Shown: one piece after another, positions 18,428-27,462 of the stretch
Layout: each line of letters opens with the position of its first letter
Numbering within the stretch: the stretch's first letter is position 1
NCBI RefSeq assembly: GCF_008843145.1
Contig: NZ_CP030265.1
Coordinates: 2,528,001 to 2,592,000, forward strand
DNA from: Skermanella pratensis
Lineage (GTDB): Bacteria > Pseudomonadota > Alphaproteobacteria > Azospirillales > Azospirillaceae
DNA: 64,000 nt
Direction: 5' to 3'
Position numbers and translations under genes: made by a program
Notes under the pieces: model-generated
Seen by the model: only the letters and a program-made list of their open reading frames with translations
Told to the model about the DNA's origin: nothing
Database searches by the model: none

Positions 18428-20215
18428 ATGCCTTCAACTCAGCAGATCGCCGAACAAGTCACCTTCCAGAGTTTCGCCAACTGCTACTGGCGGGAGATCG
18501 ATGCCGGAAGTCCGGCCCGGCATACCGTGCCGGACGGTCCGGCGGTCGAGTGCGTCGAATGGACCCTGACGTCCCAGAGGGCCGTCCTGCGCAGCGAGAT
18601 CGTTGCCCGGTCGCTTTGCGGGCCGAGTTGCTTCGGCCGGCTCTGGACACGGCCGCTGGCGGACAGCGTCTGGCAGCAGGTCGAGCCGTTCTCCGCCCTG
18701 TGCTCGCTGGCGCGCGAAAGCTATGGGCAGGTCCGGCGCGGCGGAGCGCCGGACCTCCGGGGCAACGAGCTTGAACTCCTGCTCCGCGTTCTCCAGAGTT
18801 ACCAATCGGTGCGCTGCTATCTGGACGCCCACAGGGATCGTCCCGCGGCGGCGGCCGACGATTTCATCGCCGCGGAACAGTCGCTCGTCTTCGGTCATTG
18901 GCTTCACCCGACGCCCAAGAGCGTCCAGGGCATGACCCACTGGCAGCAGCCGTGCTACGCCCCCGAACTTCACGGGCGGTTCCGCCTTCAGCTTTTCGCC
19001 GTGGCGGCGGACCATGTGAGCCATCGGTCCGCCTTCCGGCAATCCGCCCCGGAAATGATCGCCGACGCCCTCGGGGCTGACGCCGGACGCTTCGATCTCG
19101 CCGGCCGCGAGCAGATCATTCCCATGCATCCGCTCCAGGCGGAAGCGCTGCTGCTCGATCCGCGCGTCCAGGCTCTCCAGGCCCGAGGCGTGCTGCGGGT
19201 GCTGGGGCAGGGCGGCCCGTGCTTCACGGCCACCTCCTCCGTGCGCACGGTCTACAGCGCCGACAGTCCCTGGATGTTCAAGTTCTCGCTGCCGGTCCGG
19301 ATCACCAACTCCGTGCGGGTCAACCGGCGGCACGAGCTGGAAGCCGGCGTCATCATGGCGAAGCTGATCGGCGCCATCGGCCCCACGCTCGGGCAGCGTC
19401 TCCGCTTCGTGCTGGATCCCGCCTACATCACGCTGGAGGCGCTGGGCGGGGACGAAAGCGGGTTCGAGGTGATCATCCGGGAAAACCCCTTCTCAGGCGG
19501 TCGGCAGCAGGGGGTCGTCGCGATCGCGGCGCTGACCGCCGACCCGCTGCCGGGGCAGGTGTCGCGGCTGGAACGGCTGGTCCGCCGCGTCGCAGCGGCG
19601 CATGGCTGGCAGCCGGAGGAAGCGTGCCGCCATTGGTTCGACCGGTATCTCGCCTGCGCGCTGGAGCCCCTGGTGCGGCTGTACGACGAGCATGGGATCG
19701 CCCTGGAGGCCCACCAGCAAAACGGATTGCTGGATATCGGGGAGGGGATGCCGACCCGCTTCCACTATCGCGACAACCAGGGATTCTACCTGTGCAATTC
19801 GTACCGCGAGTCGCTGAGGCGGCAGGCCCCGGAGGCCGACAACTTGCCGGCGCTCTATTACGACGAGGATGAGATCAACCGGCGCTTCTCCTACTACGCC
19901 ATCGTCAACCAGGTCTTCTCGGTCATCGCCCGCATGGGCAAGGACGGCCTGATCGGCGAGGAGGTCCTGTTGCGCATCCTGCGCGGACGCCTCGAACACC
20001 TGGCACCGCAGATGATGCGGGCCGGCCGGTCTTTCATCGGCGGCCTGCTCGACAGCCCGACGATCGGGGCGAAGTTCAACCTCACGGCCCGGCTGTTCGA
20101 CATCGATGAACTGCAGACGGCGAACGAGGCGGCGCTCTACGCGTATCTGCCCAATCCCCTGTGCCGGATGGCGGTCGAGGGTTCCGGAAGGGAATGCCAT
20201 GCCCTTACCTCATGA
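18428..20215 (+). CDS. asbA: IucA/IucC-type siderophore synthetase, AsbA-like (petrobactin pathway)
   Basis: 595 residues, close to the length of Bacillus AsbA. It opens with STQQIAEQVTFQSFANCYWR, matching the AsbA N-terminus as I recall it. Family landmarks include EQSLVFGHWLHPTPKSVQG near 155-173, IIPMHPLQAEALLLDPR near 230, TATSSVRTVYS near 265, KFSLPVRITNSVRVNRRHEL (the ATP/citrate binding region) and GIALEAHQQNGL near 430. AsbA is an NIS synthetase that joins citrate to spermidine at the expense of ATP. The next gene starts inside its 3' end (17-base overlap), so the asb genes form one operon. Assignment to AsbA rather than to another NIS synthetase rests on sequence resemblance and the asbC-F neighbours. 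Confidence 0.88.
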   Translation: MPSTQQIAEQVTFQSFANCYWREIDAGSPARHTVPDGPAVECVEWTLTSQRAVLRSEIVARSLCGPSCFGRLWTRPLADSVWQQVEPFSALCSLARESYGQVRRGGAPDLRGNELELLLRVLQSYQSVRCYLDAHRDRPAAAADDFIAAEQSLVFGHWLHPTPKSVQGMTHWQQPCYAPELHGRFRLQLFAVAADHVSHRSAFRQSAPEMIADALGADAGRFDLAGREQIIPMHPLQAEALLLDPRVQALQARGVLRVLGQGGPCFTATSSVRTVYSADSPWMFKFSLPVRITNSVRVNRRHELEAGVIMAKLIGAIGPTLGQRLRFVLDPAYITLEALGGDESGFEVIIRENPFSGGRQQGVVAIAALTADPLPGQVSRLERLVRRVAAAHGWQPEEACRHWFDRYLACALEPLVRLYDEHGIALEAHQQNGLLDIGEGMPTRFHYRDNQGFYLCNSYRESLRRQAPEADNLPALYYDEDEINRRFSYYAIVNQVFSVIARMGKDGLIGEEVLLRILRGRLEHLAPQMMRAGRSFIGGLLDSPTIGAKFNLTARLFDIDELQTANEAALYAYLPNPLCRMAVEGSGRECHALTS

Positions 20216-21916
20216 CTTGCCCGGCCGGGCTGACGAACGGGTCCTGAGACAGCTCGTCGGCGCCCTGCTGTTCGAACGGGTGCTGGACACCCGGGCCACC
20301 GAGGTGGATGGCGCGCCGGGTTTCGAATGGGATTCCGGCGGTGCGCAGTTCCGGTGCAGCGGCTCCGCCGGGCCGTTCGGGCGGTTGCGGATCGTCCCGG
20401 GATCGGTGCGGATGCGGCAGCAGGGCGGGCAGTGGGAACCGGCCGACCCTCGCCCGCTGGTCGAAGGCCTGGCAACTCCCGCCGCGCACAAGGTCTCCCT
20501 GCTGGCCGAACTGGACCGCACCGTGGCGCTGTGCCGGTGGAACGACGCCAACCTGCCTCGCACGGCGCGTCGGAGCCTGTCCTATGTCGACCTGGAAGGA
20601 GCGCTGGAGGAGGGCCATCCCTACCATCCCTGCTTCAAGGCCCGCCTCGGCTTCGACGAGGAGGACCACGCCGCCTTCGGACCGGAGGCGGGGCAGAGCT
20701 TCCAGCTGGTCTGGCTGCTGATCGAGCGATCGCAGCTCGACCAGGACCTGGGAGACGACGAGGAAGCGTTCTGGCGCGCGGAGCTGGGTCAAGCGACTTG
20801 GGAAGCGCTCGATGCGCGCCGTACCGCCGCCGGCAGGAGCGCCGCCGACTACGGCTTGCTGCCCGTCCATCCCTGGCAATGGCGCGCTCTCCGGGACCGC
20901 GAGTTGGCACCCTGGCTGGCCGTCGGACGCGCGCACGCCCTGGGGCCGCTGGGCGACCGGTACCGCGCCAGCCAGTCCGTCCGGACGGTGATGAACGTCG
21001 ACGATCCCCGCAAGGCGGACGTGAAGCTGGCGATGAACATCGTCAACACGGCCTCGCGCCGGATCATCACGCCCCATTCGGTCTGCACCGGACCGGCGAT
21101 TTCCCGCTGGCTGACGGCCGTGGTGGAGTCCGACCTTTTCTTCGATCAGGTCTGCCCTCTCACCCTGCGGACGGAATATGCCGGCATCATCGCCGACCGG
21201 GACGGGCCGCTTGCCGGGCAACTGGCCGTGCTCTGGCGCCGCAGCGTCACCGAGACCCTGCGCGAGGGCGAGGCGGCGGTGCCCTTCAACATGCTGATGG
21301 TCGTGGAAACCGACGGAGAGCCATTCGTCTCGGAATGGGTCGGAAGCTTCGGCCTTCTTCCCTGGCTCGAACGGCTCTTCGAGGTCGCCATCCTGCCGGT
21401 CTGGCATCTCCTGGTCTGCCACGGCATCGCGGTCGAGGCGCACGGCCAGAACATGGTCCTGATCCACCGGAACGGCTGGCCGGAGCGGCTGATCCTGCGC
21501 GATTTCCACGAGAGCGTGGAATATGTGCCCGAGTTCCTGAAAGACAGGGAAGGCGTGCCGGACTTCCCCAATCTGAATCCGGTCTACCGCGACGCTCCCC
21601 CGATCGGTATTACTGGTCGGATCGCGTGGACGCCCTGCGGGAACTGGTGATGGACACCTTGTTCATCTACAACCTGACGGAGGTGTCCCATCTCCTGAAC
21701 CTTCATTACGGCCTGCCCGAACCGGTGTTCTGGCGGAAGATCCATGACTGCCTCGGGCGCTACGCCCGGCGGCAGGGCCTGGAGGAGCGCCATCGGCAAA
21801 TCGGGCACGCGGCGCGGGAAATACTGACCGAGTCCCTGATGAGAGGAAAACTGCTCGATGCAAGAGAAGAGCTTCACCACCCGGTTCGGAACGTCTTCGC
21901 CGATTTCCGGGCCTGA
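20199..21916 (+). pseudogene. asbB: IucA/IucC-type siderophore synthetase, AsbB-like, broken by one-base frameshift
   Basis: From MPLPHDLPGR (AGGGAA just upstream) the reading frame is good to about residue 467, with LLPVHPWQWRAL near 222, SQSVRTVMNVDD, PHSVCTG and AVEAHGQNMVL motifs of NIS synthetases. At the five-C run 21597-21601 the frame breaks: the first frame stops at 21650, while the homologous continuation DRYYWSDRVDALREL runs in another frame to 21916. One extra C would restore a 572-residue protein reading ...YRDAPPDRYYW. The missing tail holds the conserved C-terminal helical region. In petrobactin synthesis AsbB condenses the second citrate-polyamine arm. It is either a real recent mutation, which would block the pathway, or a sequencing slip. 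Confidence 0.82.
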
Positions 21917-21934
21917 AGGGGCGGGGAGCGTTCA

Positions 21935-23188
21935 ATGATCCGAATCGACGACAGACATTACAGCCGCACGGAGATCGAGGATCTCACGGCGCGGTACACG
22001 GAGCGGGCCGGCCTCTCCGGTCATCTCGGCGTCCGGTTCGCGGCGTGCTTCAGCAGGACGATCGAGTGGCTGGGCCTATTCTTCGCCGTCCGGGCCGCTG
22101 GCGGAAGCCTGCTGCCGATCCACCCCAGCACGCCGCCCGCCGCGGCGCGGCGCATGGCCCTCGAAGGCGGCTGTCGTTTCCTCTTCCTCGACGGCATGAC
22201 GCCCGAAGTGATCGCGCCAGAGACGGCTTCCGGGAACACCGGCCAGCTCGTGCAGATGAGCTCGGGGACCACGGGCGCTCCGAAGTACATCGCCCGGAGC
22301 TGGGCAGACATCGACCGGGAGATCGAGAGCTATGTCGGCCATTTCCGGGAGCCGGAGGGAATGACCCCGGTGATCGCGTGCCCGACGACCCATTCCTATG
22401 GGTTGATCTGCGGGCTTCTGGTCGGGCTTCGGCGGGGAGCGGAGCCGATGATCCTGAATACCGGGAACCCGAAATACATCCTGAAGAAACTGGCGGAGGT
22501 GGAGCGGCCTCTGCTCTATTCGTCCCCGGTCATCCTCCAGGCGCTGGCGAAGCTGTTGCCGGACGGAGAGAAGATCCACGCCGCCATGACCTCGGGCACC
22601 CTGCTGCCCGACCCCTGGTTCGAGCGGATCCGCCTCAAGACTCGGCACATGTACCAGCAGTACGGCTGCTCCGAGGCCGGCTGCATCGCCGTCAATCCCG
22701 ACATGACGTCCTCCAGCGACATGGGGCTGCCGCTCCCGCATCACCGCCTGCGGGCCGGCGCGGGTCCGGACGCGCCGGAGGAGATCGTGGTCGAGGGCCG
22801 GGAAGGGGCGATCCACACCCGCGACCTGGGCTATCGGAGGCCGGACGGCATGCTGGTGTTCGTCTCGCGGCTGGACGACACGATCAACGTCTCGGGCCTT
22901 AACGTCTATCCCAAAGATGTCGAGGACGTGGTGATGGCGCTGCCCGGCGTCACGGACGCGGTGGCCTTCCGCAAGCCCGATCCGTTCGCCGGCGAACGGG
23001 TCGGCTTGGTCTTCAGCGCCAGCGAGCCGGTGCCCCACCACTCCATCCGCGCCTGGTGCCGGGAGCATCTGGCCGCCCACCAGCAGCCGACCGAGATCTT
23101 CCAGGCGGATTCCCTGCCGCGCATGGCGAACGGCAAGATCAGCCGGCGCCAGGTGGCGGAGTCCTACGCCGCGGGAATCGGCCGATGA
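21935..23188 (+). CDS. asbC: AMP-dependent aryl-acid ligase, AsbC-like (3,4-dihydroxybenzoate activation)
   Basis: 417 residues, the short length typical of AsbC (about 412). It lacks much of the usual N-terminal region of acyl-CoA synthetases. The adenylate-forming P-loop is QMSSGTTGAPKYIARSW near residue 108. Further motifs are YQQYGCSEAGCIAVNPD near 242 (A5), RDLGYRRPDGMLVFVSRLDD near 293 (A7/A8) and a C-terminal lysine in RMANGKISRR (A10). It would adenylate 3,4-dihydroxybenzoate and load it on the carrier domain of the next protein. The stop overlaps the next start by four bases (ATGA). Confidence 0.88.
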   Translation: MIRIDDRHYSRTEIEDLTARYTERAGLSGHLGVRFAACFSRTIEWLGLFFAVRAAGGSLLPIHPSTPPAAARRMALEGGCRFLFLDGMTPEVIAPETASGNTGQLVQMSSGTTGAPKYIARSWADIDREIESYVGHFREPEGMTPVIACPTTHSYGLICGLLVGLRRGAEPMILNTGNPKYILKKLAEVERPLLYSSPVILQALAKLLPDGEKIHAAMTSGTLLPDPWFERIRLKTRHMYQQYGCSEAGCIAVNPDMTSSSDMGLPLPHHRLRAGAGPDAPEEIVVEGREGAIHTRDLGYRRPDGMLVFVSRLDDTINVSGLNVYPKDVEDVVMALPGVTDAVAFRKPDPFAGERVGLVFSASEPVPHHSIRAWCREHLAAHQQPTEIFQADSLPRMANGKISRRQVAESYAAGIGR

Positions 23189-24513
23189 GACAGGAAGAGG
23201 TCGTAGAGGCCATCCGTACCGTCCTGCGGGATCACCTGCGGAACCAGCATCTGCACCTGTTCAGCCCTTCGGCCCGGCTGAACGAGGATCTTTACATCGA
23301 TTCCATCCTCATGATGGAGATCTTCCTCCAGCTGGAACTGTCCTTCGACCTCTCCGTGCCGGACCATGTCATGACCTCGCGGGAACTGGCGACCGTGGCC
23401 GATCTCGCGAGCCTGTTCGTCGGGGCGGACGCCGCTCCGCCGGCCGCTCCGCCGGCCCCTCCGCCGGGAAGCGTCCATGGCGAGGACTATGTCGACATCA
23501 AGGTGCATTGCTTCGTCAGCTCCGTATGCGACGCCCTGAAGCGCGCGCCGGGCATCGACCACCGGCCTTTCTACTTCGGTGTCTGGGACGCCGACTTCGC
23601 GATCGGCGACGGAACGCCGGGCAGGGACTGGACGCTGCTCTACCACGCCCCGTCCATCAGCCACGATTTCTTCCGCACCTGGTACCGGCGCCTCTACGGC
23701 CCCGAGGTTCGGGAATGGTATGACAGGACAAGGAGCAAGGCCGAAAACCTGGCGACCCTGCTGGATCTTGTCGAGACCAGGTCCGACACGCTGAGCGTCA
23801 TGGCGATGGTGGATCTCCATCACCTGCCCGAGCGGGAGAACAAGTTCAACCAGAACCCCTTTCCCCATTACCTGATGCTGGAGAGGTCGGCCGACCCGGA
23901 GCTCTTCTTCGTCTCGGATCCGGATTTCCGCTGGGAAGGTGAGATCGCCAGGGAGAAGATCGTCCACGCCTTCTGCCAGCCGACGGTGGGCGGAGGGTTC
24001 GCGTTCGACCGGCGGGACATCCATCCGCCGGCGGCCGAGGACCTGAAGGCCTATTTCGAAGCCTGCTTCCACCCCGACGCCAACCCGCTGACTACCGCCG
24101 TTCGCCGGATCGTAGCAACCCATCTCGAAGGAATGGACGGCCGGAGCCCGGCGGGCCTTGGGACGGCGCTGCGGGAATTGCCGGTCATCTCGATCCGCAA
24201 ATACGCCTACGAGCACGGGTTCGCGTTCTTCTGGCGCGCCCTAGGCCTTCCCGACGATACGTTCCTCGTCCATTGCGACGGGATCGAGGAGCTGATCCAG
24301 GGCTTCAAGGCGCTGCATTACGCGATCCTGCGGCTCGCCGAGACCGGTGACACCGGCCTTGCCGCCGACATCTTCGAACGGCTGGACCGGCTGGACCGGC
24401 TGGACCGGATCGAACTCGCCATCAAGGCGGAATTGGGCGCCGTCTTCCGGTCCTGGTGCGCGGTGAACCGACTTTCCGACGATCGTCGCCAGCGTGATGC
24501 CGAGGTGGCCTGA
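23185..24513 (+). CDS. asbDE: Fused aryl carrier protein and petrobactin condensation protein (AsbD-AsbE fusion)
   Basis: 442 residues. Residues 1-80 form an acyl carrier domain with the phosphopantetheine serine in NEDLYIDSILMMEIFLQLEL (about 33-52), matching AsbD. A Pro/Ala linker of APPAAPPAPPPG type (about 86-100) follows. The rest (from about 105, HGEDYVDIKVHCFVSSVCDA) resembles AsbE/DUF6005, the protein that transfers dihydroxybenzoyl from the carrier to spermidine. In Bacillus asbD and asbE are separate genes. Near the C-terminus a nine-base unit encoding LDR is repeated three times (about 24378-24408). It overlaps asbC by four bases and asbF by one. The fusion is seen in the sequence; the biochemical roles are from Bacillus homologues. 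Confidence 0.85.
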   Translation: MRQEEVVEAIRTVLRDHLRNQHLHLFSPSARLNEDLYIDSILMMEIFLQLELSFDLSVPDHVMTSRELATVADLASLFVGADAAPPAAPPAPPPGSVHGEDYVDIKVHCFVSSVCDALKRAPGIDHRPFYFGVWDADFAIGDGTPGRDWTLLYHAPSISHDFFRTWYRRLYGPEVREWYDRTRSKAENLATLLDLVETRSDTLSVMAMVDLHHLPERENKFNQNPFPHYLMLERSADPELFFVSDPDFRWEGEIAREKIVHAFCQPTVGGGFAFDRRDIHPPAAEDLKAYFEACFHPDANPLTTAVRRIVATHLEGMDGRSPAGLGTALRELPVISIRKYAYEHGFAFFWRALGLPDDTFLVHCDGIEELIQGFKALHYAILRLAETGDTGLAADIFERLDRLDRLDRIELAIKAELGAVFRSWCAVNRLSDDRRQRDAEVA

Positions 24514-25415
24514 TGAAGATCTCGCTCTGCACCATCACGTTCCGCCACCACCTGCTGTCGTTGGAGGATCTCGCGGTCTGGGCAGTGGCCAACGGCTTCC
24601 AGGGCATCGAACTCTGGGGCGCCCACGCCCGGAACATGGCGCACGACCCCGGCCGCAACGCTGCCTGGCTGGCCGGGTTCGGCCTGTCGGTCCCGATGCT
24701 GAGCGACTACCTGCCGCTCGACGGGGACGCCGGCGACCTGATGCGGAAGACCACCGACCTCTGCCGTCTGGCACAGCGCTGGCGAGCAGGCAAGATCCGC
24801 ACTTTCGCCGGCGGCACCGGAAGCCGGGAGACGCCGGCCGCACGGCAGGCCTTTATCGCCGACCGGCTGCGCATGATCTGCGAGCATGTCGCCGACCACG
24901 GCTTGTCCCTCCTGGTCGAGACCCATCCCGGGACGCTGGCGGACAGTCTGGCGGCGACGCGCGCCCTGATCCGGGCGGTCGATCATCCCGCCTTGAAGAT
25001 CAATTTCGACGTGCTGCATGTCTGGGAAGGCGGCGACGACCCGATCGGGGCGCGCCGCGACCTGCTCCCCCATATCGGCCACTACCACCTGAAGAACATT
25101 CGCTCGCGGGCGGACCTGACGGTGTTCGAACCCGCGAACGTCTATGCCGCGGCGGGTCGGCGCGACGGGATGGTGCCGCTGTTCGACGGCATGGTCGATT
25201 ACCGGGCCTTCCTGGCCGAGCTTTCCGACGATCCCGGAGCCGAGGCCTCGCTCGAATGGTTCGGCAACGACTGTCACGAGATCCTGCGCCGCGACCGACT
25301 GGAGATCGGGAGCGAACGGGGTCGGCGCCGGAGGCCCGAAGCGGTGCCTGTCGCGCGCCGCCCGGCCCCGGCGGATCCTTTCGTCAGGGGAGCGGCCGGG
25401 GAGGGCCGAACTTAG
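24513..25415 (+). CDS. asbF: 3-dehydroshikimate dehydratase, AsbF-like (3,4-dihydroxybenzoate synthesis)
   Basis: 300 residues; AsbF of Bacillus is 280. The N-terminus MKISLCTITFRHHLLS followed by GFQGIELWGAHARN is very close to the AsbF start as I remember it. The TIM-barrel metal-site motifs are LLVETHPGTLADSL near 135, KINFDVLHVWEGG near 163, HYHLKNI near 190 and a final SLEWFGND near 247. Just before the last of these lies PANVYAAAGRRDGMVPLF, also AsbF-like. The enzyme makes 3,4-dihydroxybenzoate from 3-dehydroshikimate, which commits the pathway to a 3,4-catecholate. The last 35 residues are an Arg/Pro-rich extension with no counterpart. It starts one base into the asbDE stop and is the last gene of the operon. 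Confidence 0.9.
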   Translation: MKISLCTITFRHHLLSLEDLAVWAVANGFQGIELWGAHARNMAHDPGRNAAWLAGFGLSVPMLSDYLPLDGDAGDLMRKTTDLCRLAQRWRAGKIRTFAGGTGSRETPAARQAFIADRLRMICEHVADHGLSLLVETHPGTLADSLAATRALIRAVDHPALKINFDVLHVWEGGDDPIGARRDLLPHIGHYHLKNIRSRADLTVFEPANVYAAAGRRDGMVPLFDGMVDYRAFLAELSDDPGAEASLEWFGNDCHEILRRDRLEIGSERGRRRRPEAVPVARRPAPADPFVRGAAGEGRT

Positions 25416-25451
25416 CGGTCGATCTCCCCGAACACGATGTCGGGCCGGCAG

Positions 25452-26648
25452 CTATCCTTCCGCGGAGGGGCGTCCGAGCGGTGAACGGACCCCGTCGATC
25501 CACGTATCCAGAACGCGCAGTTCCGCATCGAGCATGACCAGGTCCGCCCGATGTCCGGCCGCCAGCCGGCCGAACCGGTCCTGCATGCCCAGGAACGTCG
25601 CCGGGTAGAGCGACGCCATGCGCAGGCTCTCCTCCAGCGGGAGGCCGAGAAGCCCCACGCAGTTCCTCACGGCCGACGCCATGTCGATGTCGGCGCCGGC
25701 CAGGGTGCCGCCTTCCGTGACCAGCCGGCCGTCCCGCCTGAAGATGCGCCTGCCGTACAGCTCGAACTCGGCCGCGTCCGTTCCGACCGGCGGCATGGCG
25801 TCGGTCACCAGGAACAGCCCGGCCGGTCCCTTGGCGGCCAGCGCCATCCGCAGGGTCGCCGGATCGACATGGATGCCGTCCGCGATGATGCCGCACCAGG
25901 TGCCGTTGCGTTCCAGCGCCGCCACGGCGACGCCCGGCTCCCGGCCGGAGATGGGAGGCATGGCGTTGAACAGGTGCGTGAAGCCGGTCAGGCCGTGCGC
26001 GACGGCGTCGAGCGTGCGGCCATACCCCGCGACCGTGTGCCCGGCCGAGACCACCACGCCGGCGCCGGCCAGCCGGGCGACGACCTCGTCCTCCACCCGC
26101 TCCGGCGCCAGAGTGACCAGCACCCGCCCGTGGGGCAATCGCTCCGGCAACCTGCAGAGGAAGTCCAGGTCGGCGTCGTCGGGTTGACGGATGTGGCGGG
26201 GATCGTGGACGCCAGGCTTGTCCGGGCTGATGAACGGCCCTTCGAAATGGATGCCCAGGATGCCGTTCTCCGGCCGACCCGCCGCGGCGATCACGGCCTC
26301 GGCGGCGGGCCGCATCCGGGAGCGCTCGTCGGTGATCAGCGTGGGCAGCAGCCCGGTGCAGCCGAACCGGCGCAGGGAAGCGGCCATGCGGAGGACGGTA
26401 TCCTCGTTGGGATCGCCATTGAACAGCACGCCGCCGGCGCCGTTGGCCTGCACGTCGATGAAGCCCGGGGCAAGCAGGCTTCCTGCCGGCAGCCGGACGA
26501 TATCGGCCTCCGCGGGCACGTCCGCCTCCGGCATCACGCCGGTGATCCGTCCGCCGTCCAGCGCGATGCCATGGCCTTCCAGGATGAGGTCGCCGGTGAA
26601 CAACCGGGATCCGACCAGAAACTGTCCCAAAGGAAACGCCCCCTGCAT
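25452..26648 (-). CDS. nagA: N-acetylglucosamine-6-phosphate deacetylase
   Basis: 398 residues of the amidohydrolase superfamily. Motifs in order: APGFIDVQANGAGGVLFNGD (about 59-78), GIHFEGPFISPDKPGVHDPR (near 133), a metal His in VVSAGHTVAGYG (near 200), FTHLFNAMPPISGREPG (near 222) and FLVTDAMPPVGTD with the catalytic Asp (near 280). It removes the acetyl group from GlcNAc-6-phosphate in amino-sugar catabolism or cell-wall recycling. No nagB or sugar transporter stands next to it. It converges with asbF (36 bases between stops), and its start touches the stop of a dioxygenase remnant, so the upstream region has probably been rearranged. Confidence 0.9.
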   Translation of the reverse strand: MQGAFPLGQFLVGSRLFTGDLILEGHGIALDGGRITGVMPEADVPAEADIVRLPAGSLLAPGFIDVQANGAGGVLFNGDPNEDTVLRMAASLRRFGCTGLLPTLITDERSRMRPAAEAVIAAAGRPENGILGIHFEGPFISPDKPGVHDPRHIRQPDDADLDFLCRLPERLPHGRVLVTLAPERVEDEVVARLAGAGVVVSAGHTVAGYGRTLDAVAHGLTGFTHLFNAMPPISGREPGVAVAALERNGTWCGIIADGIHVDPATLRMALAAKGPAGLFLVTDAMPPVGTDAAEFELYGRRIFRRDGRLVTEGGTLAGADIDMASAVRNCVGLLGLPLEESLRMASLYPATFLGMQDRFGRLAAGHRADLVMLDAELRVLDTWIDGVRSPLGRPSAEG

Positions 26649-26795
26649 TCAACCCGCCGCGAACATCCTATAGCAGCTGCCACTTCGGGCGGCATCGGGG
26701 AAGATGATGCCCATGGTGTGGCGCTCCCCGGACCGGACGCGGCTGACGCCGTGCTGGTGGCGCTCGCCGCTGGGGAGGACGACACGCTCGGCGGC
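26649..26795 (-). pseudogene. Remnant of a 2-oxoglutarate/Fe(II) dioxygenase-like gene (C-terminal piece)
   Basis: In one minus-strand frame the last 48 codons read LPSGERHQHGVSRVRSGERH followed by TMGIIFPDAA, and stop immediately before nagA. The pattern (PSG..H.VS.V.SG.R.T.GIIF) resembles the end of the double-stranded beta-helix of Fe(II)/2-oxoglutarate oxygenases of the prolyl-hydroxylase type, with the distal metal His and the cosubstrate-binding Arg. Nothing upstream in the same frame continues the fold, and no start codon fits. I read it as a decayed gene end. The match is short and comes from memory, so confidence is limited. Confidence 0.4.
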
Positions 26796-26868
26796 CTGAT
26801 CGCCTACCGTCCCTTCGCCCCCGATCCGCCCGGGCGGACCATCGCTCCGGCCTGGCGGGCGCAGCCCC

Positions 26869-27378
26869 TCAACGCCCCGCCGCCGCGTCCCCTGGGCCTG
26901 CTGGCGCCTCCCCGGTAAGCTTGATATGGGTCGGGTGGATATGCTCGATCCGGAAACCGAAGCGGTCGGCCAGGGCGTCGGCGACCCGCTGGCGGTGGCA
27001 GACTGCCGGATCGGCCTCGAAGCAGAGCAGGGCGCTGGGGCGCGTCCCGGCGACATCGGCGGCGCGCAGCAGGTCCAGTTCGGCCTCCGGGGTCGCCATG
27101 CGCTCGTCCACGATCCGCCAGAACAGCTCATGGTCCCCGCGCCGGGCGGCGAGGCGGCCTTCCTTCGGCGTGCCCAGCCCCTTGAGGTGGAGATACTCGA
27201 TCCCGGCCGCTTCGAGGGAGGCGCGCAGCGTGCTCTTGGAGAACCCGGCGCGCCGCGACAGGGGCAGGTCGCGGACATCCATCAGCACCTTGACGCCGGC
27301 CTGCTTCAAGGCCGCCAGCAGGGCATCCGACGAGGCCCGCTCGTAGCCCACGGTCCAGATGGTTGGCGATGACGCCAT
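26869..27378 (-). CDS. DUF488 family protein
   Basis: 169 residues. Typical DUF488 features: IWTVGYERASSDALLAALKQ at residues 7-26, VLMDVRDLPLSRRAGFSKST near 30-49, YLHLKGLGTPKEGR near 62, and ALLCFEADPAVCHRQRVADA near 115-134, with the conserved Cys-x(7)-Cys-His spacing. The function of the family is not established; the conserved Cys/His/Arg residues suggest a small enzymatic pocket. It is probably cytoplasmic and monocistronic, divergent from the pirin gene (84 bases apart). Confidence 0.87.
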   Translation of the reverse strand: MASSPTIWTVGYERASSDALLAALKQAGVKVLMDVRDLPLSRRAGFSKSTLRASLEAAGIEYLHLKGLGTPKEGRLAARRGDHELFWRIVDERMATPEAELDLLRAADVAGTRPSALLCFEADPAVCHRQRVADALADRFGFRIEHIHPTHIKLTGEAPAGPGDAAAGR

Positions 27379-27462
27379 GCGGCTTCCTCCTGCTCGACTT
27401 TGCCGTGATGCCTTCCCGGACGATCCTGTACAGTCCGGGAGAACTCATCAAGGAGGTTGACG

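Noticed and set aside
24378..24411. Tandem repeat as a CRISPR or VNTR locus
   Set aside because: There are only three nine-base units inside a coding sequence, with no spacers.
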